DNA of 64,000 bases from Pseudomonas sp. PDM04 (GCF_014851765.1 NZ_JACVAI010000001.1:1364001-1428000); one strand, 5' to 3'; counted from the first letter of the stretch, positions 37,835-46,988 are shown. The notes: generated by a model not told the origin, from the sequence alone. Numbers and translations: made by a program.

Positions 37835-38190
37835 GGGGTCGCGGGCAAGTCAGAGGCGGACAGGCGTTCGAAAACATTCTTGGCCGATGTCCCTCGGTGA
37901 TCTGGCATTGCCTTTCTCCTTGGCAGTAAAAGGTCGGGTGGCAGCGATTACAGACTAGTCGAGAAGCGGGCGATTATGAGGTAAATACGCGGCGACCCGA
38001 AGTGCGAATATGTAACCCGCTGACCGATGGCAGCGGTTTGTTGCAACGCGTTTCGAGAAGGGCATAGTCCCGTCTGCGGGATCGCGGTTGTGCCTTGATT
38101 TCCTAGTGTTTTCTGCGGTGGATGGCCGAAGGGTCAGCGGGTTGTTTTGACGGTTGCAGGAACGGGATGTGCAGGATAACCTCCCACTGT

Positions 38191-38421
38191 CGCTGCAAAT
38201 TCAGCGACCGGGTGTGAGAGCCCGCAACAATCAAGGCGCAAAGCGCCCCAAAACCTGTCGTGGCGTTTTTTTTCGTCTGCGATAAGGCTTTATGGCGGCT
38301 GTGCGTGGGAGACCTTCGGGTCTACCGGTTGCCTTGATTGCCGGTTTCTCACCCCGCGCACGGCTGTCACCCAAGCCCGTGAGAAGGCTCGTGACAGCTC
38401 CTCCAATCAAGGATGTTGATC
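38191..38421 (+). ncRNA. Candidate C4-like antisense/leader RNA, copy 2
   Basis: Begins cgctgcaaattcagcg like copy 1, then caatcaagg at 38228-38236, a gcgcaaagcgc hairpin with a T run, a hairpin agaccttcgggtct at 38310-38323, the complementary ccttgattg at 38332-38340, and again caatcaagg at 38404-38412 covering the ribosome site of the ORF at 38422. The rest of the 37835-38421 gap shows nothing else that I can identify. Confidence 0.6.
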
Positions 38422-38526
38422 ATGACCAAAACAAATCCGTCTGTAATTTGGCTGTTCCTTCCACGCCACGCCCAACCTCGCAACACCCTCCCCCACCACC
38501 CCCGCACCTGCGGAGGTGTCCAATGA
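38422..38526 (+). CDS. Short leader peptide, 34 aa, coupled to DUF3077
   Basis: ATG at 38422 follows the AAGGA controlled by the C4-like element. The 34-aa product (MTKTNPSVIWLFLPRHAQPR...) ends at a TGA overlapping the next ATG. The DUF3077 ribosome site GGAGG lies inside this ORF. It probably acts as a coupling leader; its sequence is unlike the leader at 9610. Confidence 0.55.
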   Translation: MTKTNPSVIWLFLPRHAQPRNTLPHHPRTCGGVQ

Positions 38527-38840
38527 CCGACCAACCCGAACTCACCACCATTGGCCTGACGCCGGCCATTTATTGCTCCGGTTCTGATAACCCGGTGTTC
38601 CATGTCACGCGCGGTGTTCCGCTGGTGGATGCGTTGAGCATGGCGTCTGATTTTCTGTTTCTCGCCAAGGCGCTGAGCAAGGATGCGGCTTATGCGCGGG
38701 ATCTGGATTATCACGCCTGGGCTGCGCATTACCTGACGTCGATGAGCAAGGCGTTGGTGGATGATGCGGTGAAGGTGTTGGAGTGGGATCGGGGGGCGGC
38801 GGCAAAGCGGGCCGCGGCTGAAACGGAGGCTGAGGGGTAA
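38523..38840 (+). CDS. DUF3077 domain protein, 105 aa
   Basis: Contains the family pattern HVTRGVPLVDALSMASDFLF and HYLTSMSKALVDDAVKVLE. Pseudomonas genomes carry many such small proteins of unknown role. It is preceded by the same kind of C4-like leader and overlapping ORF as the island paralogue at 10046, so control mode and gene are inherited together. Confidence 0.85.
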   Translation: MTDQPELTTIGLTPAIYCSGSDNPVFHVTRGVPLVDALSMASDFLFLAKALSKDAAYARDLDYHAWAAHYLTSMSKALVDDAVKVLEWDRGAAAKRAAAETEAEG

Positions 38841-38888
38841 CGGCTGGCGCTGTGGGGGTGTCTGGTTTTTAGCGTTATCGTTCACGTC

Positions 38889-38928
38889 CATCGTCGGAAC
38901 GCCGCCCGGAGCAGGCTCGCTCCCACAG
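38889..38928. repeat. REP-like element
   Basis: A diverged Pseudomonas REP pair ending in gagcaggctcgctcccacag, between two convergent genes. Confidence 0.6.
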
Positions 38929-38987
38929 AAAAGCACAGTCACTGCCGGGTGGGGCGAATCCCTGTTTGGGGGATTCGCCAACGGGGG

Positions 38988-40346
38988 TTATCGGGGTGAT
39001 TGGGATCGCTGGGCTATCAGCTGGAGCAACCGATCATCCTCGCCCGCCGCACCTATGACTTGCAGCCCGACCGGCATGCCGTTGACCAGCCCTGCGGGTA
39101 GGCTGATCGCCGGTAGACCGGTGAGGTTCCAGGCGCTGGTGTAGCTGAGGACGGCGGCGCGTACGTCGATGTCCTGGTCTGTGACACGGACTTGGCGTGC
39201 ATCGACGGGTGTCGCGGTGATCGGCACACTGGGCGAGACCAGGAAGTCGTAGTGCTCGAACAGTCGGGCCATGCTCGCCTTGAGCGCGGCCTGTTTGGCT
39301 TGGGCGCGCAGGTATTGCCAGCCTCTGACTTCAGCCGACAACTCGAGGCGCTCGCGCACTTCCGGGTCGAATAGGTGCGGCGCCTGCTGCATGCGCTCGG
39401 CGTGGACGTCGTAGGCCTCGGCGCGTTGCAGCGCGAGCAAGGCTTCCTTCATGTCGGCGGCCAGGAGTTCGAGTTCGGCGGTTGGCTGCAGCGACTCGCC
39501 AAACAGTCGCCGCGCCGCCTCCTTCACCTGCCGATCCAGCGCCGGGTCAACCGGGCCGAAGCTGCCCGTGGTGATCCAGCCTACCCGCAGCGGTCGATCA
39601 GAGGTCGACTGCCTGCACGCTCGGCCCGCCAGCACTTCGAACAGCAGGCGCGCATCCTCGACGTGGTTGGCGATTGGCCCGACATGATCGAGGCTCGCCG
39701 ACAGCGGGAACACCCCTTGCAGCGGTACGCTGGCAAACGACGGCTTGAAGCCGACCGCGCCGCACAACGCCGCCGGAATGCGGATCGACCCGCCCGTGTC
39801 GGTGCCCAGTGCCAATGGCACCATGCCGCTGGCCACCGCCGCCGCGCTGCCGGCGCTGGAGCCACCGGTGATGCAACGGGCGTCCCACGGGTTGCGTGCC
39901 GCGCCTTGCAGCGAGCGATCACCGGTCGGGCCGTAGGCGAATTCGTGGGTCAGGGTTTTCCCCAGCACCACGGCGCCCGCTTCGCGCAGGCGTTGCACGC
40001 ACAGTGCATCGCGACTTGGCCTGAAGCCGGCAAAATGCGCCGAGCCATAGGTGGTGATGTGGTCGAACGTGTCGATGTTGTCCTTGATCGCCACCGGGAT
40101 GCCATGCAGCGGGCCCAGGTCGATGCCCTGCGCCAACAGCTCGTCGGCCTTGTGCGCCTGGGCCAGCGACACGGCGGCATCGACGTGAACGAAGGCGTTC
40201 AGGATCGGGTTCAGGCGCTCTATGCTGTCCAGGGCGGTTTGGGTCATTCGCACGCTCGTCAGGGTGCCCGCACGTAACGCCTCGGCCAGTGCGACGACTG
40301 ACTGGCCATGAAAGGGTCCAACATGAACAGGCTGGGCCAGGCTCAT
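38988..40346 (-). CDS. Amidase family protein
   Basis: Amidase-signature hydrolase of 452 aa with the Ser-cisSer-Lys triad region: catalytic Lys in IPVAIKDNIDT, the glycine/serine loop CITGGSSAGSAAAVASG, and the nucleophile region LGTDTGGSIRIPAALCGAV. The substrate is not evident; related enzymes hydrolyse small amides or act in ring-cleavage pathways. ATG at 40346 has GGAGA upstream. It lies 13 bp after the MFS transporter gene, so the two form an operon that probably imports and hydrolyses one compound under the LacI regulator. Confidence 0.9.
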   Translation of the reverse strand: MSLAQPVHVGPFHGQSVVALAEALRAGTLTSVRMTQTALDSIERLNPILNAFVHVDAAVSLAQAHKADELLAQGIDLGPLHGIPVAIKDNIDTFDHITTYGSAHFAGFRPSRDALCVQRLREAGAVVLGKTLTHEFAYGPTGDRSLQGAARNPWDARCITGGSSAGSAAAVASGMVPLALGTDTGGSIRIPAALCGAVGFKPSFASVPLQGVFPLSASLDHVGPIANHVEDARLLFEVLAGRACRQSTSDRPLRVGWITTGSFGPVDPALDRQVKEAARRLFGESLQPTAELELLAADMKEALLALQRAEAYDVHAERMQQAPHLFDPEVRERLELSAEVRGWQYLRAQAKQAALKASMARLFEHYDFLVSPSVPITATPVDARQVRVTDQDIDVRAAVLSYTSAWNLTGLPAISLPAGLVNGMPVGLQVIGAAGEDDRLLQLIAQRSQSPR

Positions 40347-40359
40347 AGAAACGTCTCCA

Positions 40360-41691
40360 TCAAACAGCGGCAGGTTGAGGGGAAGCGGCCACCCGCCGGG
40401 CGCCCGGGCGCACCATCAGCATCGCGCTCATGCCCAGTGCCGTGGCAACCGCTGCGGCGACGAACATCGACGAGTAGCCGTAGTGCAAGGTCAGGTAGCC
40501 GGTGAGCATGGGCGCGATGAACGAGGCCGTGTTGGCGATGAAGTGCGTCATGCCGCTGTAGGCGCCGACCCGGTTGGACGGTGCGGTGTCGATCACCACG
40601 GCCCAGTAAACCGAGTTGGGCAGCGCGTTGAGGGCGTTGGCCACGGTCATCAGGGCGATCACGCCCCACACGGTCTGGGCCTGGGACACGAGGATGAAGC
40701 ACAGGGTGGTCAACAACAGGCAGGTCGCGGCCAGCCAGCTGCGTGCCACCTTGAGGTTACCGGTGCGGCGCAACAACAGGTCGGAAATCTTGCCGCCCAG
40801 CAGCACGGTGAAACAGGCGCCGGTCCAGGGGATCATGCCCATGTACCAGAGGGACGACAGGTTGTAGTGGAACTGGTCCTGCAGGTATTTGGGGGTCCAG
40901 GTCAGCAGCAGGAAGGTCACGTACACGAACGAGAAGTAACCGACCGCGTTGAGCAGCAGGTCCTTGTTCCTGAAGAAATGCCATACCGGCGTCACGTCGT
41001 CGGCCGGTGCCGAGGCGTTGCCCGCCGCAGCGCGCTCCTGACGCAGATAGTCACGTTCGGCCTGGGACACTCGCGGGTTCTCGTCGGGCGTATTGGTGAA
41101 GCGCGTCATGAAGAAGATCAACAGCGCGAGGCTGACCACGCCCAGCACCACGAACATGCTGCGCCAGTCACCGGTCAGGGTTTGCAGGCCGACCGCTATC
41201 GGCGCAGTCAGCAGCGCACCCAGCGGCGTGCTGAGCAGGCCTACCGACACCACGAAACCGCGCTCCCTGGGGGTTGCCCAGTTGGCCACGCTCTTGTTGA
41301 TCACCGAGTAGGCCGGGCCTTCGGCGAAGCCGAACAGCACACGGATGGTGGCGAACCCCGCCATGGCCGAGCCGCCCATGAAGGCCAGCCCGAGATCGCC
41401 GGCAAACGCGGTGCAAATCTCGAAAATCGACCAGGTGGCGCCGGCAATCAGCCAGATGCGCTTGGCGCCAAAACGGTCGGCCAGGATGCCGCCGATCAAC
41501 GCGCCCAGGATGTAGCCGTAGCCGAAGTACCCCAGGACATTGCCCCAGTCGGCCTTATCGAAACCGTACTCCGGAAGAATGCTCGCCGAAGCGTAGGAAA
41601 TGGCCCCGCGATCGATGTAATTGAGCAACGCCATCAGCATGATCAGGAAGAAAATCTGGTAGCGGAAAGACGGAATAGCTGCGCTTTTCAT
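40360..41691 (-). CDS. MFS transporter, anion:cation symporter type
   Basis: A 12-helix major facilitator, 443 aa from the ATG at 41691 (MKSAAIPSFRYQIFFL). The first helix holds LIMLMALLNYIDRGAISYA, as in the ACS family of sugar-acid and organic-anion transporters. GGILADRFGAKRIWL is the loop 2-3 signature. An open frame upstream crosses the operators and should not be included. The substrate is unknown but probably that of the downstream amidase pathway. Confidence 0.9.
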   Translation of the reverse strand: MKSAAIPSFRYQIFFLIMLMALLNYIDRGAISYASASILPEYGFDKADWGNVLGYFGYGYILGALIGGILADRFGAKRIWLIAGATWSIFEICTAFAGDLGLAFMGGSAMAGFATIRVLFGFAEGPAYSVINKSVANWATPRERGFVVSVGLLSTPLGALLTAPIAVGLQTLTGDWRSMFVVLGVVSLALLIFFMTRFTNTPDENPRVSQAERDYLRQERAAAGNASAPADDVTPVWHFFRNKDLLLNAVGYFSFVYVTFLLLTWTPKYLQDQFHYNLSSLWYMGMIPWTGACFTVLLGGKISDLLLRRTGNLKVARSWLAATCLLLTTLCFILVSQAQTVWGVIALMTVANALNALPNSVYWAVVIDTAPSNRVGAYSGMTHFIANTASFIAPMLTGYLTLHYGYSSMFVAAAVATALGMSAMLMVRPGARRVAASPQPAAV

Positions 41692-41763
41692 AGGTGTCTG
41701 ACTCTTCAAAATGAGGGCAGAAGTCAAAAAGTCGGCCGCGTCCGGCGTATTTTTTATTGTGTT

Positions 41764-41824
41764 ACCCAAACGTTTGGGTTGGCCGAATGTAGATTCCGCA
41801 AAACGTTTAGTCAATCGTTTGGGT
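41764..41824. promoter_or_regulatory. LacI-type operators between the MFS gene and the regulator
   Basis: A perfect palindrome ACCCAAACGTTTGGGT lies at 41764-41779, a second aaacgttt core at 41801-41808, and a third half-matching site tcgtttgggt at 41815-41824. The central CG and the AAACGTTT type are those of LacI/GalR operators, so the adjacent regulator very likely binds here and controls both directions. Confidence 0.8.
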
Positions 41825-41902
41825 AAAGGATTTTTCCGGGAGGATGCAGCCCTTGGGTTAGAATCCCGGGCTGGACAACAGACGGTTGGAAGCCCCGCAC
41901 AC

Positions 41903-42937
41903 ATGCCGAATCAATCTCGCCCAGCCACGCTGAAATCCATGGCGGCCGAACTCGGGTTGCACGTTTCTACGGTATCGCGCGTGCTCAATGGCGACCCGAC
42001 CGGCGTCGAGCGTGCGGCGTCGCCCGAGGTGGTGGCGCGGATTCGCGCACTGGCCGAGGCACTGGATTACCGGCCGAACACCCAGGCTTCCAACTTGAAG
42101 TTGCGCAAGAGCCAGGAAATCTGCGTGCTCATGCCACGCCTGACTGACCTGGTGATGGCGACCATTTATGACAGCATCGACAGCGCGGCCGAGCAGGCCG
42201 GCTACCTCACCTTCGTCTCCAATACCGACGACCAGCAACCCCGCCAACAAGCGCGTGCCGAGCACGCCTTGCGCCGTTCGGTGGCCGGGCTGATCGTGGC
42301 GGACTCGCACCTTGGAGAAAGCCAGCCGCTGCTGGACTTGCTGATGCGCAAGCACATTCCATACGTGCTGGTCAGCCGGCAGATTGCCGGACACCTGGCG
42401 GCGGCGAGCGACGACGAACGGGGCGGTTGGTTAGCGGCGCAACACCTGCACCAGCTGGGCTATCGCGATGTGGCGATCCTGGCGGGCGAGCGCCACGCGT
42501 CCACGGGCGCCGATCGTACCCGTGGGTTCATTCGGTACTACCGTGAGCAGGGCCTGACACTGAACCCGCAGTGGACGGTCAATGGTGCTTTTGACAGCCT
42601 GACCGGGCACCAACAAGGCGAATATCTGCTGGGGCTCGAGCCGCGTCCGCAAGCGTTTTTTGCCGTCAACGACTTCCTGGCCATCGGCCTGATGGGGGCT
42701 GCCCGCGACAAGGGCCTGATGCCGGGCAAGGACATTGCCGTCGTGGGTTTCAACGACATTGCGCTGGCCAACGAGCTGACCGTACCGCTCACCAGCGTGC
42801 GCCTGCAGTTGGCGGAGATGGGCCGGCACGCCGTGGAATTATTGCTCAAGCGCATCAAGGGCGAGCCCGCCGAGTCGATCATCCTCGCCCCGCAGTTGCA
42901 GGTGCGGGCGAGCTCCTCGCTGCGTTGCGCTGACTGA
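41903..42937 (+). CDS. LacI-family transcriptional regulator
   Basis: A 344-aa repressor starting at ATG 41903. The LacI helix-turn-helix is TLKSMAAELGLHVSTVSRVL with hinge YRPNTQASNLK, followed by a periplasmic-binding-protein-like sensor domain (EICVLMPRLTDLVMATIYDS, AFFAVNDFLAIGLM, VVGFNDIALANEL). It is divergent from the MFS-amidase operon with operators between, and is the likely local repressor. The ligand is unknown. Confidence 0.93.
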   Translation: MPNQSRPATLKSMAAELGLHVSTVSRVLNGDPTGVERAASPEVVARIRALAEALDYRPNTQASNLKLRKSQEICVLMPRLTDLVMATIYDSIDSAAEQAGYLTFVSNTDDQQPRQQARAEHALRRSVAGLIVADSHLGESQPLLDLLMRKHIPYVLVSRQIAGHLAAASDDERGGWLAAQHLHQLGYRDVAILAGERHASTGADRTRGFIRYYREQGLTLNPQWTVNGAFDSLTGHQQGEYLLGLEPRPQAFFAVNDFLAIGLMGAARDKGLMPGKDIAVVGFNDIALANELTVPLTSVRLQLAEMGRHAVELLLKRIKGEPAESIILAPQLQVRASSSLRCAD

Positions 42938-42972
42938 AGGCGCATCCGGGCGCCCGCCCGTCTTGAGTGGCG

Positions 42973-44310
42973 TTACGCCGTCGCGCTTACGCCTGCACGT
43001 TTTTCATCACTCGGCACGTCATGCAGGGAAATCCGCGACGTCTCCGGCAACGCCAATCCACCCGCCAGCGCCAGCAACGCAATCGCGATCAGATAGAAGG
43101 CCGGCGACAGGTTGCTGCCGGTGGTGGTGATCAGCCAGGTGGCCACCAATGGCGCGGTACCGCCGAAGAGGGTGTAGGCCATGTTGTAGGTGATCGCCGA
43201 CGCGGTGTAGCGAGTGCGTGTCGGAAAGGTTTCCGAGAGCAAGGCGGCCGTCACCACACCGCACAACACGGCGCCGATCGCCAGCAGCATCACGCCGACG
43301 ATGGAGGCGGCGAACGAGCCGGAGCTGGCCATCAGGAACGACGGATAAACGACCACGATCAGCAGGATGCAGGCCGTGGCCACGGTTTTGCGCCGGCCGA
43401 CCCAGTCCGAATACAGCCCGGCCAGTGGGCAGATCATCGCCGCGAACAGCAAGGCGATCAGCGACACCAGCAGCGCGGTGGCGCGGCTCAGGCCGCCGGC
43501 GACTTGCAGGTACGTGGCGAAGTAGGTGGTGAACATGTAGAACGACAGCGCCGTGAGTGACACGAACGCGCCCAGGCAGCAGATGGCTGCACCATGGTTG
43601 CGCAGGGTTTCCTTGAGCGGGGAATGCGCGACGGCGTGTTCCTCGGTCACGGCCTGGAAGGCCGGCGTCTCGTCCAGCTTCCAGCGCAGGTAAAGGCCCA
43701 CCAGCCCCAGCGGCGCGGCGATCAGGAACGGCAGGCGCCAGCCCCAACTGCCCATCGCTTCGGCCGACAGCGAGGCCTCCAGTGCATAAGCCACCACCGC
43801 CGCTGCGGCGAAGGCGGAAAACGTCGACACCGGAATGAAGCTGCCGTACCAGGCGCGCTTGTCGCTCGGCGCGTGCTCCATCAGGTAGGCACAGGCGCCC
43901 GCGTACTCGCCCCCGGCGGAAAAGCCCTGGGCGCAACGGATCAGCGACAGCAGGATCGGCGCCATGACCCCAATCGCGGCGTAGGTCGGCAGCAGGCCGA
44001 TCAAGGTGGTCGCGCCGGCCATCAACAGAATCGTCATCGCCAGGGTGCGCTTGCGGCCGATCTTGTCACCCAACATGCCGAAGAACAGCCCGCCCAGGGG
44101 ACGAAAGGCAAACGCCACGGCGAAGACCGCGAACGTCTTGAGCAAGGCGGCACTGGCGTCGCCACTGGGGAAAAACTGCTGCGCGATGGTCGTGGCCAGA
44201 AAGCCGTAAACCGCGAAGTCGAACCACTCGACGAAATTGCCGATCCCGGCGGCAACGATCACCCTTCTCAGCGTCTGCGGGCTGACCTGCTCTGTCGTTA
44301 CGTTCGTCAT
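42973..44310 (-). CDS. MFS transporter, metabolite:H+ symporter (MHS) type
   Basis: A 12-helix transporter, 445 aa from ATG 44310 with GAGG upstream. NFVEWFDFAVYGFLATTIAQ at the start and GMLGDKIGRKRTLAMTIL in loop 2-3 are signatures of the MHS family (ProP, KgtP, ShiA type), which moves carboxylates or osmolytes with protons. The substrate cannot be read from the sequence. It converges with the LacI gene, and there is no sign that it belongs to that regulon. Confidence 0.9.
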   Translation of the reverse strand: MTNVTTEQVSPQTLRRVIVAAGIGNFVEWFDFAVYGFLATTIAQQFFPSGDASAALLKTFAVFAVAFAFRPLGGLFFGMLGDKIGRKRTLAMTILLMAGATTLIGLLPTYAAIGVMAPILLSLIRCAQGFSAGGEYAGACAYLMEHAPSDKRAWYGSFIPVSTFSAFAAAAVVAYALEASLSAEAMGSWGWRLPFLIAAPLGLVGLYLRWKLDETPAFQAVTEEHAVAHSPLKETLRNHGAAICCLGAFVSLTALSFYMFTTYFATYLQVAGGLSRATALLVSLIALLFAAMICPLAGLYSDWVGRRKTVATACILLIVVVYPSFLMASSGSFAASIVGVMLLAIGAVLCGVVTAALLSETFPTRTRYTASAITYNMAYTLFGGTAPLVATWLITTTGSNLSPAFYLIAIALLALAGGLALPETSRISLHDVPSDEKRAGVSATA

Positions 44311-44447
44311 GCTGAACCTCGCCAATTCGTCCATTCACGTCCGATTATCGGGGTAGCCACCGACGCGGTTGGGCTCAGATGTGTCGTCCGCGTAGTCAGT
44401 AGCGACCTGTTGCGGGTTAGACAGGCAGGATTTGGGCCATTGGAGGC

Positions 44448-44479
44448 TGTGGATAACCCAGTGCCCGGTTTTATCCACA
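44448..44479. promoter_or_regulatory. Inverted pair of perfect DnaA-box sequences
   Basis: tgtggataa at 44448-44456 and ttatccaca at 44471-44479 are two perfect TTATCCACA boxes in opposite orientation, 14 bp apart, in the gap before the bacteriocin gene. The remainder of the 309-bp gap holds the bacteriocin promoter region; I found no clear PrtN P-box. Confidence 0.5.
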
Positions 44480-44619
44480 GCGGTGCATCGCGGGGCCAAC
44501 CTCGCTGGACTATTTCACCTTTCCAGGTATTGGAAACCTCAGGTTACCGAATCGCATTGACCAGACTACAAACGGACCGACATTCTTCCGTCTCGAAATG
44601 TAATGACAAAGGGATTGTC

Positions 44620-45741
44620 ATGTACGAAGACGAGCTGGAGAAAGATCCTTTCGACGATCTCTGGGGTCGAAAACTTCCGAACGGGGGTGGCTCGTGGGCC
44701 GCCTGGAATCCGCGACCCAAGCCAGTGCGGGAATACATACCCAAAGATGAATGGCCCACGCCCAAGGAGCGTTCAGATCTAGTCTTTGCCAAGTGCTGCA
44801 CACCTGAAAACTGGGGAAGGACTCACGTCGGTGACGACGTCATGCCCGCTTCAGAATTTGGCAAGGTCATGCTGGCTGGGTCAATGCTGGTCCCGTCGGC
44901 AGCGGAGGCGGCGAGACTCGCTCTGGGCTTCGATGCGGTACTGGGGCGCATCGCGGGTGGCGGGATCATGCAAAGGGGCTTCACCTGGGCATTGCGTTCC
45001 AATCCTGCCGGCGTGTTCGTGATGGGCATGCTCCCGGCCCAAATGGGTGACGGCACGCTCTATACCGATGATCAGCTACGCCGCATGTCCCACGCTCCGA
45101 CCCGCGTGCGCTTTCAGTTTCGTCTCGATGGTGAGGGCGTCTTACAGGTTTACGGCATCCATACCGGCCCGTCGGGAGATGACACCGTACGCACGGTGCA
45201 GGTCAGTTGGAACGACACAAAGACCGCACTTGAGGCCGAGCTGAACGGCGCCACCATTCTATGGACACCCCGAGAACGATCCGGTATTCCGTCAATGGTC
45301 CACCCGCAAGCCAGCGACAGCCGAGGCACCATTCTCGTTCACCCAATTCCGGAAGGCGCGGACTCCCAGATCGAGGGTTATCCAGCGGGAGACGATATAG
45401 AAACGGACGACTGCATTCTGGTCTTTCCGGCAGATTCCGGTCTGAATTCGTTGTATCTGGTGTTTTCGCGGCCGCTTGGTGGCGACCAGCGATATCATCC
45501 ACCCCCCCTATCTCTACCAGCGTTCCCTGACGCTAAACTCGCCCCGTCTAAAACCTATGTGCAAGGTGGTGGAAAGAAACGACGGCGCTGGAAAGACAGC
45601 GCCGGAAAAATCTACGAGTGGGACTCCCAACACGCAACGGTGGAGCTTTATACCAAGCAAGGAAAGCACCTTGGAGAATATGATCCAGACACTGGCAGAC
45701 AGACCAAACCCGAGAACCCTGCAAGGAGAGTGGAAAAATGA
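44620..45741 (+). CDS. Short S-type pyocin with colicin E3-type rRNase domain
   Basis: A 373-aa bacteriocin. The middle (about residues 150-290) is an S-pyocin translocation-type domain (DTVRTVQVSWNDTKTALEAE, DDCILVFPADSGLNSLYLVF). The C-terminal 65 residues match the colicin E3 ribonuclease: GGGKKRRRWKDSAGKIYEWD and HLGEYDPDTGRQTK. Asp335, His338, Glu342 and Arg370 have the same spacing as the E3 active site, so it should cut 16S rRNA at the decoding centre. The N-terminus is far shorter than in classical S pyocins and shows no receptor-binding domain. ATG 44620 has AAAGGGA upstream; overlaps the immunity gene by ATGA. Confidence 0.87.
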   Translation: MYEDELEKDPFDDLWGRKLPNGGGSWAAWNPRPKPVREYIPKDEWPTPKERSDLVFAKCCTPENWGRTHVGDDVMPASEFGKVMLAGSMLVPSAAEAARLALGFDAVLGRIAGGGIMQRGFTWALRSNPAGVFVMGMLPAQMGDGTLYTDDQLRRMSHAPTRVRFQFRLDGEGVLQVYGIHTGPSGDDTVRTVQVSWNDTKTALEAELNGATILWTPRERSGIPSMVHPQASDSRGTILVHPIPEGADSQIEGYPAGDDIETDDCILVFPADSGLNSLYLVFSRPLGGDQRYHPPPLSLPAFPDAKLAPSKTYVQGGGKKRRRWKDSAGKIYEWDSQHATVELYTKQGKHLGEYDPDTGRQTKPENPARRVEK

Positions 45742-45968
45742 AGCACGTTGTCGAGGTGTTTGATCGCCAAAGCGAAGAGCTACAGGAAAGCATCGAAATA
45801 CCTTCCGCTCGGGAGGCTGAGCTGGCGGACTTGATGGGCTGGAAAAGCCTTGAAGACGCGATCTATGTGTACGACTTGAATGCCGGACAATTGCGGGAAA
45901 TCGAAAGATGGACAGGGGCGCATATTGCCGAGACGGGGCACATCGTTCAGCTAGCGTGTATTGCCTGA
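45738..45968 (+). CDS. Probable immunity protein of the E3-type bacteriocin
   Basis: A 76-aa acidic protein (MKHVVEVFDRQSEELQESIE...) directly coupled to the toxin gene by a 4-bp overlap. It does not resemble classical ImmE3/cloacin immunity by eye; from memory it is closer to a small DUF family (DUF7683) seen beside pyocins. The immunity role is inferred from position, size and acidity. Confidence 0.7.
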   Translation: MKHVVEVFDRQSEELQESIEIPSAREAELADLMGWKSLEDAIYVYDLNAGQLREIERWTGAHIAETGHIVQLACIA

Positions 45969-46050
45969 GCCTGGCCGGAAGTCACCGCGCCTTTTATCGG
46001 TAAAGTTCAGAGCATTGCGAGACGTCTGGTATTCGGCGTTATCGTTTACG

Positions 46051-46080
46051 GCCATCGCGAGCAGGCTCGCTCCCACAGGG
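46051..46080. repeat. REP element
   Basis: gccatcgcgagcaggctcgc followed by tcccacaggg, a typical Pseudomonas REP. The rest of the 45969-46511 gap shows no gene that I can support. Confidence 0.75.
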
Positions 46081-46511
46081 GGGGGTGTCGGTGGTTTTTT
46101 TGTTTCAAGGTTTTTGTTCGGGCAGGTCTGCACCGTGGATTTGCCTACCCTTCTGATGCTGTTTCTCACCGGTTACGCCTGTTATACATCCCTTATCGAC
46201 AGGCCCGCTGGGCGTTGGGTCGGTGGGGGCACGCCTTGGGCGTCTCTCATCTAGACTCAAAGGAGAGTCGTAGACAGAACTGAACACGTCGCTTTGGTGC
46301 GTTTAAACCCAGGGCGCCGTGGCACTCTGCCTTTTATGCCCTTTGGAGGCGCGGCGAAGACCGTGTCGGGCACAACAAGATGCCCATTCAGGGTGCCCTG
46401 GCCAACGGCCTGAAAATGCCACGATACCGTGACGTGGTGTGAGTGCCGCAGCCGACACTTTCGGACAACCGACAACCATCTGGTTCGTCCGTGACCGTGA
46501 GGATTGCTGGA

Positions 46512-46988
46512 ATGCCTGATGAGAGTTTGCACCTGTCTGTGGTCAACAGCTTGCTGGAGCGCCATGCGGGCTCTGCGGGTGCGCTGTTGCCGCTGCTGCA
46601 TGATATTCAGGAGCGCATCGGCTACATCCCCGATGTCGCCGTCCCCGAGATTGCCCACGCGCTGAACCAGAGCCAGGCCGAGATTCGCGGGGTGATCAGT
46701 TTCTACCATGACTTCCGTACCGCGCCGCCGGCCCGCCATATCCTGCGCTTGTGCCGCGCCGAGTCGTGCCAGAGCCGCGGTGCCGAGCAGTTGGCCGCGC
46801 AGTTGCGCGAGCGCCTGCAACTGGATGACCACGGCAGCAGCGCCGACGGCCACATCAGTCTGCGGCCGGTGTATTGCCTGGGTGCCTGCGCCTGTTCGCC
46901 GGCCCTGGAGCTCGATGGCCGGGTGCATGCGCGGCTCAGTGCCGAGCGTCTGGATGCCCTGCTCGATGCTTGCCGGGAGGACGCGTGA
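46512..46988 (+). CDS. fdsG: NAD-dependent formate dehydrogenase gamma subunit
   Basis: NuoE-like thioredoxin-fold subunit carrying a [2Fe-2S] cluster in soluble NAD+-dependent formate dehydrogenase. The cysteine pattern CRAESC and, about 35 residues later, CLGACAC supplies the four ligands. ATG 46512 with GAGGA upstream gives 158 aa, the usual FdsG size. It overlaps fdsB by one base and opens the fdsGBAD operon. Confidence 0.92.
   Translation: MPDESLHLSVVNSLLERHAGSAGALLPLLHDIQERIGYIPDVAVPEIAHALNQSQAEIRGVISFYHDFRTAPPARHILRLCRAESCQSRGAEQLAAQLRERLQLDDHGSSADGHISLRPVYCLGACACSPALELDGRVHARLSAERLDALLDACREDA

Noticed and set aside
40375..41826. A 483-codon plus-strand frame over the MFS transporter
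   Set aside because: Low-complexity His/Gln/Gly/Arg translation without domain signs, antisense to a clear transporter.
43594..44619. N-terminal extension of the bacteriocin gene by 342 codons
   Set aside because: The extension is antisense to the MHS transporter and its translation is arginine-rich noise. ATG 44620 has its own ribosome site and the S-pyocin-like sequence begins after it.
44480..44619. PrtN P-box for SOS-type pyocin control
   Set aside because: Only isolated attg words are present, without the repeated ATTG-N-GT pattern.
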